Assembly: GCA_020698575.1 (NCBI GenBank)
Contig: CM036255.1
Location: forward strand, 17,510,001 to 17,574,000
DNA: 64,000 nucleotides
Direction of reading: 5' to 3'
From: Bostrychus sinensis
Lineage: Eukaryota > Chordata > Actinopteri > Gobiiformes > Eleotridae
Positions within the stretch are counted from its first letter, which is position 1, and each line of letters starts with the position of its first letter. Below the pieces are notes generated by a model that was given only the letters and a program-made list of their open reading frames with translations, did not search any database and was not told where the DNA came from. The position numbers were made by a program, and so were the translations under genes. Shown piece after piece: positions 13,371-25,252 of this stretch.

Positions 13371-13872
13371 TTGTCTAGAGTGTACCCCTCCTTGATAGTT
13401 GCTGGGATTGGCTCCAGTGACCCACAACCTCTAAAGGCTGATTTAGATGCCTGGCTGCTGGTAGATGCCCCAGTGATGACTAGACCTTAGCTGACCCCAT
13501 CTGTGCTCCTGTCCCAACCTGTGGGCCCTCATCTTCACTTTCCTATGGACTTCCTGGACCCCTACTTCACCCCCACTCCCCTGTCTGGATGAAGCCCACC
13601 TGCTGCATCCTTACAGACCTGAACTATGATCCTATAGATGAGTCTAGACAGTCCTAGACACATTTTTAGGAGTTTTTCCTTACTGAGAAGGAGGGTCTAA
13701 GGACAGGAATGTTCCTGGGTCTGTTTAGTTTAGTGTAGTTATTGTTTATGCTGATTATGTGTTATGTCTGATTGTGTGTTTATGTTTGATTAACTGTTTG
13801 TGAAGCCCTTTGAGGAGACTGTTGTTGTGATACTGGGCTATATAAATAAAACTGAAATTATATTGAATTGAA
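13371..13872 (+). mobile_element. 3' untranslated end of a Rex/Maui-like LINE
   Basis: The segment contains GGAGTTTTTCCTTACTGAGA, GGTCTAAGGACAGG, then AAGCCCTTTGAGGAGACTG, TTGTTGTGATACTGGGC and TATATAAATAAAA followed by short ATTGAATTGAAT repeats. I recognise this series as the 3' end of a very common fish non-LTR retrotransposon group. The first 70 bp (GCTGGGATTGGCTCCAG) match, in reverse, the AGCCTATCCCAGC-type repeat also seen at 51185 and 58996. No reverse transcriptase frame remains. Confidence 0.75.
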
Positions 13873-14069
13873 TGTGAAACAGCAATTATATCCACCTTGT
13901 TAAAATAAACAACTTGCATTGGCAATATTTATCTGCATTTTCCTTTTGCTTCTGTTCTGTTCATTTTAAAAACCAAGAAACAAAAATCATATACTTTCTA
14001 TTTAATGATTAATAACCATTGTCGCTGGCAGTCATTCCTTCTCTATAAGAGACCTTAAGATTAATCCAT
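13873..14069. other. Spacer, nothing recognised
   Basis: AT-rich unique sequence between two repeats. Confidence 0.4.
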
Positions 14070-14152
14070 ACTCTTTGTACCAGTCCCAAGCCTGGATAAA
14101 TTAAGTGGGTTGCATCATAAAGGGCATCCAGCGTAAAACCAAATCAGTTTCT
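14070..14152 (-). repeat. Repeat B copy
   Basis: The + strand reads CCAGTCCCAAGCCTGGATAA, then GGTTGCATCATAAAGGGCAT and CCAGCGTAAAACC. This is the reverse of the common fish text TTTTACGCTGGATGCCCTT...CATTTATCCAGGCTTGGGAC. Class unassigned. Confidence 0.7.
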
Positions 14153-14319
14153 TATGCTCTGCACACTAGGAGGCAGACAGAAAGAAAAACAGGAGACCCA
14201 GTGATTGAGACAACTAAACAAAGGGAGAAAAAAACACTGCTTGATACTGCCCTGTGATAATCAGATTCAGTTAACATCAGGAGAAATGAAGGGGAAGCCA
14301 AGTATAGCATCTAATTTAA

Positions 14320-14800
14320 AGAAGCTCCCATCCTTGAAATGGTCCTATCGTCCCACATAAGCTACTGTGAGTCCATCCATCTGAGCCACTTTTAATTGAC
14401 CCCTTTACTGTTCTGTTGCTTCCATTAAAATTGCTGATGTGGCACTTTTCCCTCTTGGTCTGTCCGTCATTACCCGCCACATTCCAGTACCAGCTAATAC
14501 ATAAAAATGACTGTAAATCTACACAGGTCAGGACCTCAGGAGCCATAAAGTGAAACGGCTGCTTTATGTGTACTGTGCTTAGGGGTCCGGGGCCCTTGAG
14601 TATTAGAGGCACTAAATCAAGCCGTGTGCAAAGAGGGACTGAAAAGCTTAGGGCATCAATCACTCCATGTATGTAAATGTACACACACTTACAGGACACA
14701 ACTATGCTCATGATTGTAGCATTAACGCTAATTAAAAATGACAGCTGGCCATTAAGATATTGGTCTAAATATAGCGCGCTCATAAAAGTGGGACCCTGTC
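14320..14800. promoter_or_regulatory. Candidate conserved non-coding element with a MEF2-like site
   Basis: Unique DNA with TTTTAATTGAC, CATTAAAATTGC, GCTAATTAAA, a CAGCTG E-box and a perfect MEF2-type CTAAATATAG (14765-14774). A 155-codon minus-strand frame crosses it, but its translation has no domain-like content and I take it as chance. Enhancer function is inference. Confidence 0.35.
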
Positions 14801-15185
14801 AGCGGCCTCTCCTCACACAAACATGTCTACCACCTGTGACATGTCAGCTGTGTACAGGCAGACAGGAGCTCCAGGGCATCTCCACTGTGTCTCCTGCTGA
14901 GAAACTTCCTCCTAGTTATGATAATGGGTCACATATGGGAAGTGAACTTACTGCTGCAACAATCAACCTGAATGTGAAGACTTGGGTGTCACTGTGACAT
15001 GTGTTTGGTATCAATAAGGTTTTCATTAGTGTATATTAACTATGTAATTTTTCACCCAAAGTATGGAGCCTGAAAATCATTAAAATTGTTGTCAATTTGA
15101 TAGCTGAGTTTAATGAATTAGTGGTCATGGCACTAGAATTACATACACAACAATAAGAGATAATCCAAATGAGTCACAAGTGAGT

Positions 15186-15420
15186 GTACTTTCTGTGCCA
15201 ATCCCAAGCCTGGATAAATGTAGATAGTGTTTGGATCAGGAATGACATTACCAAGGGTTGAATGTTTCTGGTATTGTAAATCCAGCCACAAAGGGTTACT
15301 TTTTGTGCAGGTTCCAAGCAATGGAGAGGATGTCAGGAAGTGCATCTATGCTAAATCAATATGCAAATCACTGCAGGAAGAGGATTTGCAGTGGTGACTC
15401 CAGAAGGGAAAAGCTAAAAG
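15186..15420 (-). repeat. Two adjacent degenerate copies of repeat B
   Basis: The first copy (15186-15300) has GTGCCAATCCCAAGCCTGGA followed by a GGATCAGGAA-like stretch. The second (15300-15420) has GTTCCAAGCAATGGAGAGGA, TGTCAGGAAGTGCATC and a final GTGGTGACTCCAGAAGGGA-like end, the reverse of the GGGGTCGCCAC end of this family. Their head-to-tail order suggests insertion of one beside the other. Confidence 0.55.
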
Positions 15421-15539
15421 AAAAGAAGAAGCTTTCTGGCAGTGTAACTTTGTCCAAGAACTCCTAATGTCACTCACAAGAACCCATGTAATTTTTAGTA
15501 TTTCCACTACAGAGATGTTTAAGCCGCAGTAACTGTCAC

Positions 15540-15690
15540 ATCTAAATAATGTTGCTCATATAGTGTACCATAAAATTACTGGCTATAGCCGCACAGAGCA
15601 TTTTCATGATTTATGCATTATTGCTCTAATAATGTATGCGGCTGCCCACTGCTCTATATCCAGCCACACCTCATGAAGTGCTGTATTGTC
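15540..15690. promoter_or_regulatory. Possible conserved non-coding block
   Basis: Unique DNA with GATTTATGCATTATTGC and CTAATAATGTATGCGGC next to GGCTATAGCCGC. The composition is enhancer-like, with no coding potential. This rests on texture only. Confidence 0.25.
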
Positions 15691-16128
15691 ATATACAGTT
15701 ATTATGTAAGGGAAAGTGCAAACTACGCACAGCAATTTTGCGTACTACTCATATAAAACATGCTTGCATAATATATAATATGTTTGGTAGGTGACCTACA
15801 CATATATATTTTTTACACTAAACATAGTGATATCATAAATTACTAATGAAGTAAATACGACTTTTCTTCAACAAATTTGCATACAACAACCTTCACAAAG
15901 AAGTTGCATATTATTTGATTGTCTTTTTTTGCTACAGTGGGTCTCACAAGCTCATTAAGTGGAACAATAGAGAGGGTATACAATAAATGAGTATTGTACT
16001 AGTGTTTTATTTCTTACACTAGCAGGTACTTTGTAAAGTGAACCCTCAAAGCAACACCGCTGTGGTTTTTTATAAGTTGATTAAAGTTACCATATAATAT
16101 ACAATTAAAACTGCACACAAGAAGGAAC

Positions 16129-16615
16129 TAGGGACCACCTGTCCCATACCTGTCCCACTTTTGGTTGTACTGCACAGTCATTTAGGCATCTGTCTCTCTG
16201 TCCCACTTATTAAGATAATGTCCCACTTTTTCATTGGTGCTGAGTGGATCTTGGGTGTAGTATTGCTTGAGTAAAATGTAGAAAAAATATTTATGGTATC
16301 CCATCTTGCTAGCTTGGAATATCTGATTGTGTTGCGGCCCCTGTGTTTCAGGAAAGGCCTCTCCTGGAGCTGAGTTTGTGTTGGTGCTGAATTGTTTTGA
16401 GAATACAGGCTGAGATTTTGATTTGTTTCTGTTTCGTCTTTTTTATTCCAATGAATAAAGTCCCAGTGAATACATTACTTGCAAAATCGAATCGTTTTAT
16501 AGGTCGTAAAACTGAAGCAGCATCTCCCTCAGTAAGGAGACAAGTCTGTCTCTCCTTGTCCAAACAAATTGCACAACTTGTCCCACATTTTGTACTTTTT
16601 GAGGTGGTCACCCTG
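16129..16615. mobile_element. Non-autonomous hAT-like element
   Basis: The left end is TAGGGACCACCTGTCCCA and the right end is TGAGGTGGTCACCCTG. Together they form an imperfect inverted repeat of the CAGGGTGACCACC...GGTGGTCACCCTG kind. Flanking 8-mers GAAGGAAC (16121-16128) and GTGGGAAC (16616-16623) match at 6 of 8 positions, as expected for an aged 8-bp target duplication. TGTCCCAC motifs recur near both ends, and no transposase frame is present. Confidence 0.6.
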
Positions 16616-16623
16616 GTGGGAAC

Positions 16624-18972
16624 ATGATTTGCCGTGGCAACACCAAAAAGGAAAAAGCATTTGTATTATTTCATTTTAGCTTTTTTTTTTGTGTCAAACA
16701 ATGTCAAACATTGTTAGTTTGAGATATAAATCTCTTCAAGATCTGAACTAGACACCACCACCTGTATGGCCAAACAGGGCGATTGCATTGCAACATTATT
16801 TAATGTTAAATGAGTTGAAGTTTAGTTGAAAGAAATGCAAAACACACAAAACTACACCATACATGTGGTTTGTCCTCAGTCCATCTCCATCTGTCCTTTT
16901 GTGGTGCTGAGGTACTGATGTTCCCAGTCAACATCTGATACTGACCTTGTAGACGGAAATCACAAATGTACAGAGTGAGCAGGTGGGCGCAGAGACAGTG
17001 ACAGCGGTGGGGACCAAATGTGTGGATGGTATAAGTTGATGTTAGTATCTGCAGACGTGAACGGTACATGTCTCTGCCTGTTTGCTCAACTTGTTTGTGA
17101 CAAATGTCCAGTGTGAGTGTTTATGTGGAGATCTGTGTGATGTGTACTGGTGTGTGTGCGTGCGGCAGAAATGAAAGGCAGGAGTCCCATCTGTTGTGGT
17201 GTAATGACTGTGCTATTTGGAGGCAGGAAAGGTTTGGTGCGGGAGCAGCTGGTACCTCGCCCGGTGACCTTTTAGCATTCCTCCTCTCACCATCTGACAG
17301 ATGTGTCAACTCGATTATTTCAAAAGGCCCTGAATAAATAAGCGATTGTGAGAGAGCAGAGAGAGCCCCTCGCGCTAACCTGGAGTCTGCAAAACATCGG
17401 GTGCCACACAAACACACACAAGATATAGTCCAATCCTAATGTTTCCTGGATGGAGGTTGACGACAGCACACACACACACACAAGCTAACAGCACAATCAA
17501 ATTCACCGGTGCTGAACAAAGTAAATGATGTGAGAGGTCGCCCCTGTTGTAGCGCCGCGAATCTCCCGCCTCTCCCTCGCCTCCTCTGCGCTCTTTCTCT
17601 TCCTATCATCTGCTAAATAGCTGTTGAGTCTCTGGTATGAGGCTTGGTAAAAGGGGTACAATGGGGTGGAATTGAATGCCATTGTGGTTGGGGTGCCCTT
17701 GGAGCAGTGCTATTAGCTGACTGCTGGTTGGTGGGGGGGCTGCAGGGGTGTAGTGGTGGTGGAGGGGGGGGGGGCTCAGGTGTTCCAGGCAGCCCGCCGA
17801 TGGACTCTCATTCCCCTGGCAGTACCCACAGCGGCCCGGGAGAAATAGGAGTGTGTTGTGCATGTGTGAATATTGTATGTTGTGAGTCTAAGTGTGTGTG
17901 TGTATGTGTGTGTGGACGGGGCGGGAGGGGGGGGCTAATTGACTCACCGAGTGATTGGGGGACTGTGAAGAGGCGACCGCAATCAGACCTGCCCTGATAG
18001 AGTTTGATGCCTCCCTAAATAGTTTTCAAATGGAGGAGCAGGTGCTGTTTTTCCCAAGCAATCCCCACAGCCTGCATGTATGAGAGAGTGAATGTGTGTG
18101 AACATGTCGGCACATGTGCATGAGACAGTGTCCAGGTGACCAACAGATCTGTGTTATAAGAGCCTTTTTATCCAGTAGTAATAACAGAACGTGTAATCAG
18201 AATTGCTATGATTGCTTTCTTTACTATTTAGGTTGGTTTTTTTTGTGCTAAAAGGAATGTTTGTCATATTATGTATGTATGTCATATAATTACATATTTT
18301 TGCTTATCAAAAATATAAAAACTCAAAAGTGAAAGTGTAGGATAGTACAGCGAGCAGTGATGTAGAGAAAACAGAAAATGGGAAACATAGCACTTCAATA
18401 TAAAATGATCTTCTACATACTTTAAAATTAGGTGAGTTAAGTTAGTCCATGTCCAAATCTAACACTCTCATCAAGGTTTTTCAAGGCTTAAATGAAACAT
18501 TTTAGGTTGATTAGATTCAGTGGCATGAAATGTAGACAATAGTAAGATAATATGTTGGGAGAATCCCAGAGGGTGGTTCTGTTACTTCAAAATTCAATTC
18601 TGCTGGTAAAATTGGAGAAAAGCCCTTCAGTTTTTATCTTCTGCTGGTGTTAGAAATGATTTGAGCAGAAAATCCTCTGATGCTCTTATCCAGACCCCAC
18701 AGGGATTACACTGGAGCCTGGACCGGCCACTCTCTCACTGAGTGTGAAATGGACTTGATGAAATTATGTCCAGTTCTTCTGATTTTCTACCAGTAGATCC
18801 AGACTGGCTTGGTCTGGTTATTGGGAGTTCATGCTTTTAGATGTGTGAAAGCCAACACTGCAAACTCCATTTTTAGTTTTTATTGCCTGGTTTTACATGA
18901 AATGCACATGACATGGTTCTTATAAACCAGTGCATAGACAAATGTTCATTTAGAGTACAAACATGCTCAAAA
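16624..18972. other. Intergenic DNA with G-rich and possibly conserved stretches
   Basis: No gene is supported. Positions 17230-17420 and 17985-18060 are unique and enhancer-like (CATCTGACAGATG, CTAAATAGTTTTCAAATGG). Positions 17540-17600 are C-rich, and 17730-17775 contain G-runs including a 12-G run. A (TG)n stretch lies at 17889-17914. Confidence 0.4.
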
Positions 18973-19304
18973 TATACACCAATCAGGCACAACATTATGA
19001 CCACCTGTGTAATATGCAGCCTCACACACAACAAACTGTGATGCACTGTGTATTCTGACACCTTTCTATCAGAACCAGCATTAACTTCTTCAGCAGTTTG
19101 AGTTCCAGTAGCTCATCTGTGGGATAAGTCCACACAGCTATCGCTCCTGCTGCCTTGGCTTGGCCATTTTTTCCTGCTTCTAACACATCAACAAAATGTT
19201 CACTTGCTGCCTAATATATTCCCAACAGATGTCACGATAAATAATAGAAATAATCAGTGTTATTCACATTACTTGTCAGTGGTCATAATGTTATGGTTGA
19301 TTGG
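18973..19304. mobile_element. MITE with ~28-bp terminal inverted repeats
   Basis: The left end reads ACACCAATCAGGCACAACAT then TATGACCAC. The right end reads GTGGTCATAATGTTATGG then TTGATTGG, its inverted counterpart. The length is about 330 bp and there is no open frame. A related, truncated copy lies inverted at 40835-40945, and a lone end at 43046-43083. The superfamily cannot be assigned because no clear target duplication is visible. Confidence 0.75.
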
Positions 19305-19754
19305 CAAAAACAGAGGATGTTTCTGGACTTTGTGCTTCTGTCAGCACAGCAGCTCTTCCATCCATCATCTGCATTGATCTGTGCTAATGACAGATGGTGC
19401 TTATGGGGAGACAGACTGCCTTCAGAGCAGCATGGCTTCACACGCACACAGACTGTGTTCTCTGCAATATCTGAACTCTTATTCTTCACACAAACAAAAG
19501 ACATAAGTCTATTTTAAACTCTAAACAGAAAAGTACATATCATTTAATTACATTCTCTATGTTCAAACATTACAGATGCAGGTCATTTTACTTCTTCAAA
19601 TTAGAAGTAAAAACAACACAGGGTTTAATTACTTGTTCAAGGTAAACAAGCTTTGGCTTTTCATTATGCTCAAACTGATGAAAAGAAACAAGGAATACAC
19701 ACTTTGGAAGGATTATGATGACATATAAAGTAAAAATAAACAACACTTTAAAAG

Positions 19755-19880
19755 CATCTGAACAGGGACATCTCTGTGGCTCTCCTGGTGGAGCCAGAGT
19801 GACCAGAGGTTGTTTCCCAGCTTGGATTTGCTCCATGTCATTTCCCATCTCTCGTGCTGATTTCCTGTCTGCATGACTGA
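19755..19880 (+). repeat. SINE-like repeat fragment
   Basis: TGTGGCTCTCCTGGTGGAGC, then CAGAGGTTGTTTCCCAGCTT and CTCCATGTCATTTCCCATCT and TTCCTGTCT. This series is familiar from fish short interspersed repeats ending in a C/T-rich ATGTCATTTCCC...CCTGTCTC tail. Confidence 0.45.
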
Positions 19881-21569
19881 CTCAGTCTAACGGCAAAAGG
19901 TCTTAAAACATCTAAATTAATGTTTACACTCTTTTTTTAAGGAACTCTATCTTTTAAACATCCCCTCAGAGAATGTGGGTCAGTGAACACTGACTGGTGT
20001 AATGAGTCCAGACACTCTCCAGATGTGAAGCATGTGGAAAGAGGAACGCTCCTGGCTTCTCTTCTCCACAACATTTTGCTAAATTGTTGCATGTGATGCA
20101 TTTTGTATGGAGTCCTTCAGAGTGTGTTTAAAGATGCACAAGCCATGTGTTCCTCTCAGCTGTTGGTTCAGAAATGAACTGAGAACAACTTTGACTTTAC
20201 AACAGCAGCACATTCACTTGCATTTACTGTTTCTGTATTGTTTTCATGTTACGTATGCACTAGGGTTGCACAATTTGTATAATACAAATGTATTTTTATC
20301 GCAAAATCAGCAAACCCCATATCCATATCATAAGGACAATGATGTTGTCTTCCATCTGACAGAAATTTAGACAAATAAATAAGTGTTATGTGTTATGATC
20401 AAATAACAAAACAACCTTAGTTCAAAAGTGTGTCCTAAATTCTGACCACACTTATTTTAAGACTGGATTTACTGCCCTTCATCAGTGATTAACAAGTAAT
20501 CAGCCATTACAACCCTCATGCCTGCATGACACTAAGTGATTGTTATCATTAGGCTGAGTTTACTTTTTACTTGAAGTTTTCTGCAACTTTTCTCATTAAA
20601 CTGTTGGCTGTTTTGAGGACATTCACATTAAGTATAGGTACATAAACCTCATTAGTACGAAACCCAACTCAGACAGTCAGACTGAAAAATCTAAATGCCA
20701 AACACTGAAAACAGAGACAATAATAAGTGGATTTCAAGAATAACAGTGTGATCTCCTGTCACTGCTTCAGAGGCAATTAAATCTGTGTTGTCTTTCAGGT
20801 CACACAATAACAACGTGCCTTCTTTTGTTTATTAACTGTGGACCTTGAAAGACTGGCTCAAACTCATGTGTTATGATTTATTCATAAGTGTGGAATCTGC
20901 ATAACGCCAAATCGATGTAGCTGTGGAGCTCCAGGAGGTCAATAACTGGTCAATACGTATAGTGCTTACCGGGAGTTATGCATCATTCTTTTGACCAATG
21001 AGACAACAGACGCCAATATTTAACGTAGCTTACCAGTCCAATTATAATGAAGAGGGTTAGTAAAATGTCATTGTTCTGTCTTTTTTGTATGATAAATTTA
21101 CATGTATGGGGATAGAAGGTTAGCCTAATCAATGGCTTTTTCCTTGAGGACCGTAAACTGCCGACCCACACTTCAATGATTAGAAATGTCTAAAGCATGC
21201 GATTTAAATAAAAGAGAAATGAAATCAATACTAATGGGATTCTTCCTCCGATGGCGGCCTCAGAACACAAAGGCAACGCTCCAAATTTTAATCTTCTTGT
21301 ATTAAGTCATTTGATTGTACTGGACCACAGATAGAATTAACATTGATTAAAATACAATAATGCCCAAATTTAATGAGGTTTTTCTTTTGTCAGCCTAATT
21401 AAACATTTAAAGGGTATAGAAAAATGCTGTATAACTAACATTATTACTTTCTGCAGCCAGGATTTATATAAGATTGTACCATTGCAAGACAGAACTAAAG
21501 ATACTGACTGCAACCACAAGGGGTCAGAATAGGGACAATTATTAGTGGATTTGTAACCATTGTTTAGGT
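19881..21569. other. Intergenic DNA with a candidate conserved block at 20870-21420
   Basis: No gene is recognised. Within 20870-21420 lie unique stretches with GATTTATTCATAAG, CCAATTATAATG, GCCTAATCAATGG and CAGCCTAATTAAAC motifs that resemble homeodomain-bound enhancers. The assignment rests on composition only. Confidence 0.35.
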
Positions 21570-21574
21570 AGAAG

Positions 21575-21645
21575 GGCTTTGTGACATAGTGGATGAAGCA
21601 TTTATCCCTGAATTATAAAGTGTAAGTTCAGATCTGGGCAATCTT
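21575..21645 (+). repeat. SINE-A copy (tRNA-like head)
   Basis: GGGCTTTGTGACATAGTGGA is followed by TGAAGCATTTATCCCTGAAT. This corresponds to the head shared by the copies at 23670, 39876, 42301, 55417, 57971 and 63177. The 3' half is missing or diverged. Confidence 0.6.
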
Positions 21646-21792
21646 TCTTCATCATTGCGTCATAAAGGCAGTGCAGACAGAAATTTGTGCTCTCTAAATG
21701 CCTGTAGAAGTACTTAGTGGTCCTGCATATGTTAGCAATAATGGGTACTTTTACTTCTAAAATTAATTTTAATAAAAATAAAATTATTTTCC

Positions 21793-21818
21793 AAAAAAAA
21801 AAAAAAAAAAAAAAAAAA
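21793..21818 (+). repeat. Poly-A run
   Basis: 26 consecutive A residues. It could be the tail of a minus-orientated element in reverse, but no body is recognisable beside it. Confidence 0.9.
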
Positions 21819-21904
21819 TCTAGCCAGTGAAGTTCAATAATGGTGGAAATGGTCCATTGACTGTGTATACGCAGAGAGTGAAGCAGTGACACCACAGCTT
21901 TTCA

Positions 21905-22784
21905 CAGGGGTGAAAGTAAGCCGGTACGGCATATGGTACCGGCATAAGATTTAGAGGGGGTACGCAATACCGGGTGGAAGGAGATCAGCTGTCCGGCCGG
22001 TCTTTGCTGCTTAAACACACATTAGAAAGCAGCCGCGGACCGCGGTTGCTCGTATGAGAGAAAAAAAAATCTGACACTAAAGCATGTGAACCAGGCAGTG
22101 CTTTATCTCATCATATATGTGTCTGTGTGGTTTTTAGTGGCTTATGATCGCTCCGTGATGTGATTTAATGCATAGAATGTCCCTCTCCCCTTTCATCATT
22201 CACTGATTCTCTTGCTTCCTTAAACAAACGCAGTGGAGTTTAAAATATGTGTTTTTTCTGTTAATAACCGGACAAAGTGACAGAAGTGGCCCAGGCTGTG
22301 TGAGGACAGACTGGGCTGTTCTATTAGTGAGTTATTAGCGAGTTAGCAGCAGAAAGGAGTTTCCCCGTGCTCTGACTGCAGCAGGAATTGGGAGCTGCTG
22401 CCTGTGTCCCCTCGAGCAGCAGCTACTGTCCCTCAGTGTTTACAGCTGTGTGTCTGTGTCACACGGAGCAGAGAACCATCTTTGTTACTGCAGAAGTACG
22501 GGGGACCATGTGTTTTCAGCCACCGCCGCGCGCCCGGTGTGAAGGCTCTCATTGAAAACAATAGGGGCGTATTTTTTGAGGCGGGTCTGCGCATCTGGTG
22601 TGTATTGGCCTTTATAGGGTATGTTTGATTTGTTGTCAAACTCTGTGTAAGCCATGTCTATATTTTTCATTTATAGTCAAGATTCATTCTCAACTGCGTA
22701 TCTGCTTTTTCTGCTATTAAAAGTATATATGTAGGCATAATTTGTTATAGTACCGGCATAAGCAAAAATCTACTTTCACCCCTG
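21905..22784. mobile_element. 880-bp non-autonomous hAT-like transposon
   Basis: The ends are CAGGGGTGAAAGTA and TACTTTCACCCCTG, perfect 14-bp inverted repeats. A GGTACCGGCATAAG-like subterminal repeat occurs near the left end and GTACCGGCATAAGC near the right end. Flanking 8-mers are GCTTTTCA and CTGTTTCA (5 of 8 identical), consistent with an old 8-bp duplication. The interior is unusually rich in CpG (for example CCGCGGACCGCGG and CCGCCGCGCGCCCGG). It has no transposase frame and depends on an autonomous relative. Confidence 0.8.
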
Positions 22785-22924
22785 CTGTTTCATCTCAAAC
22801 ATGTTCATTATATCTCCGTCTACAGATACCTATAGGTACAATTCAAATTGACACAAATAATTTAAACTAGTTATTAGCCACACACTGGGGCTACAACCAC
22901 ACCACTGTCCCAATGCAGACTACG

Positions 22925-23460
22925 AAGTTAAAAAGCCTTGTTCTTGTTGCTTGTAGGGCTCTTTGGACACTCCACCAGCTCTGTGATTTACATACAGCCA
23001 TAAAACTCTAAATGGAAATGGGAGGCTAGTTGCTTAATTGACCTTTATTGGGCTTTCTGCTTCATTTGAGGACTGGATATTAAATTAACATGATAATTCT
23101 CAGTGTTAACGCCCTACCCGTGCCCCACACATTTAGTACGTCCCTGTAACTTTTATAGCTCAAATTGATTTAGCACTTCTTTTTATTAACTGCCTTTAAT
23201 TTTCCATATTGGGAGACACTCACACAAAGAGGATTTTATTCCAGTTGAGCAGTGCAAATTGAGATTTTATGAGGCTGTTTATATTGAAAACCTTCCCTAT
23301 TCGCACTGTGACAGATATAGGCTGTAACCTGTAGATGTGATCTCATATGTAGGCCATTGACTTTGGTTGAACACAATGATTTAATTACTGCAGGCTATAA
23401 AACAAGCAATGAGTAAATAGATTTTTGAGATAAAGTGAAAGCCACCCATTTTCTAGACCC
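22925..23460. promoter_or_regulatory. Candidate conserved non-coding element
   Basis: Unique sequence with GCTTAATTGACC, TATTAAATTAACATGATAAT, TTTATTAACTGCCTTTAATT and AATGATTTAATTACTG. It lies immediately right of the hAT-like element and has no open frame or repeat signature. Developmental-enhancer character is inferred from motif density only. Confidence 0.4.
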
Positions 23461-23669
23461 ACACTCACAAAAGATGCAGATGCAAACATATTAGTTATAG
23501 ACTTGATTATTGCAATTCTTTATTACAGGGTTATTTTTATTTTTATTGTATGTATTTATTTATTTAAACTTATAATAGTTTTCTTCTGGAAGGATAATTA
23601 GTTTTTGGTTTGAATCCAGGTCACCATCTGAGTCCAGGATTTTTTAAAGGGTTCTGCACCTATAAAATA

Positions 23670-23800
23670 TACAGGCTTAACGGATAAAGCATTTACCCCT
23701 GTTTTTTAGTGTACAGAAGGTCTAGGCACTTAATTGTTACCCTTGTGAGATAGGGCCAATGCCTTGACAGAGGTCTGCATGATCTAGTATCAAGTACTTT
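23670..23800 (+). repeat. SINE-A copy, near complete
   Basis: AACGGATAAAGCATTTACCC is followed by GAAGGTCTAGGCACTTAATT, CCCTTGTGAGATAGGGCC and AATGCCTTGACAGAGGTCTG. It shows both the tRNA-like head and the conserved 3' module of the family. Confidence 0.7.
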
Positions 23801-23842
23801 TAGCTTTTAATTATTCTCCTCAAACACAAAAAAGGACACAGA

Positions 23843-23843
23843 A

Positions 23844-23901
<58 letters not shown>
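23843..23901 (+). repeat. (TTA)n microsatellite
   Basis: About 19 uninterrupted TTA units. A similar array lies at 32384-32431. Confidence 0.95.
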
Positions 23902-25169
23902 GATTTTTATTAGATTTTGTACCATAAATGTGTAATAAAAAAATATGTACCATAGTTTTGTAGTAGTTTGGTTTGATGTCAGTTCAGAGTTGGGCTGTAT
24001 GGACCTTCAAACTGGAGGCAAGAAAGTACTACTGCCCCTCAGTGGTAGTAGATGGAACTATATCATTTATCCTCATTGTTATTTGGCCAAAGTGGGCTCT
24101 TAATTAAGAGACAAATGGTCATTTTGTACATTTTGGTTGTCAAGTGTGAATGTACTGTATATTGTATCTTAGAATACAAATCAATGTAAAATAATTGCAG
24201 GTTTAACATTGTATTTATATCCTTCCCTTTAAAGGTTTTAGAGGTGCAAATGTGTTAGAAATAAAGAATAAGCACACTTAACATGGATATGGAAAAGTAA
24301 ACACACTGACAGTCACACAAAGCCATAACACAACAGCAGCACATTAGAGGTGAATTGCTTCCCGGATGCTGCTGCCCCCTTATCCACTCTCCTAAGTGGA
24401 TGCATTATCATTTTGTCTGTCACAAAAAAGAAAAAGCCAAAGAATATGAATATGCGTTTACATCTGTCTTCCATTAATATGCACGCCTGAATCCACATCT
24501 CAACACAAAGCCAATTTTCTGGCCATCTGGGGTATGGCTGGTGGAGGTAATGAATAATCTTTATGAATATGTTTTATTGTGCATGGTGGTGATACATCAT
24601 GAGCATGGCGCCATCACTCTGTCTGACTGTGTGCCTCTCGCTCAGGTGTGAGGAACCTGCACGGCACAACTTGATGATTTTAATGGGACTATAAAGAGGA
24701 GGGATGGATGGACAGATGGAGGAGACACAGAGTGGAGAATGAAAAAACGATCTTGTAGCATCTCCCTTTTACTAATAGAACCCTTAATAAGCCACACACC
24801 TGCTCCGAACAGTTATGATGCTGAGATAAATACAGATGAAGCTAATGGCCATCATGATTTGAGCAGTTACTAGTCTCGAGTCCTGATGTTCACTTATTAG
24901 CAAAGTTATGAGCATCTTCTCGTGAAAGACTTTACAGAAGAAGTTATACTGGGAATCAAAACGGAAACATCTGTAAAGTAAATCCAATCTTGTTTATTGA
25001 AGCATTAATATGGAGGCTTACCAAAACTTACATTTCACGTCAGTTAACAGTGGAAACTACATCATTCAGCTTCTTGCATTTTCTGAAACATAAATATTAA
25101 AGAAAAAAAACTTTTTCTTCTGCTTGACTAACCCAAAGCTACAAAGATTCACAAGCAAAATGTTCTTCT
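23902..25169. other. Intergenic DNA, possibly conserved at 24600-24990
   Basis: No gene is supported. Positions 24600-24990 are unique and moderately G+C-balanced, with ATGGCGCCATC and TTTTAATGGGAC. No repeat is recognised. Confidence 0.35.
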
Positions 25170-25252
25170 CTTTGTGCCAGGCTAAAGCCCAGATAAATAG
25201 AGATGGTTGCATCAGGCATAAAAGCAGATGATTTACTGTGGCGACCCATATT
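25170..25252 (-). repeat. Repeat B copy
   Basis: TTTGTGCCAGGCTAAAGCCC, then CAGATAAATAGAGATGGTTG and GCATCAGGCATAAAAGC, then CTGTGGCGACCC. This is the reverse orientation of the repeat B core and its GGGTCGCCACAG end. Confidence 0.65.

Noticed and set aside
14316..14783. 155-codon minus-strand open frame
   Set aside because: No domain-like composition; it overlaps a block that looks like regulatory DNA, and frames of this length arise by chance in 64 kb.
17540..17830. CpG-island promoter of a second gene
   Set aside because: G+C-rich with G runs, but no exon, splice donor or downstream coding signal was found.
23843..23901. CRISPR-like or phage-like repeat structures
   Set aside because: The only tandem arrays in the window are vertebrate microsatellites; nothing bacterial is present.
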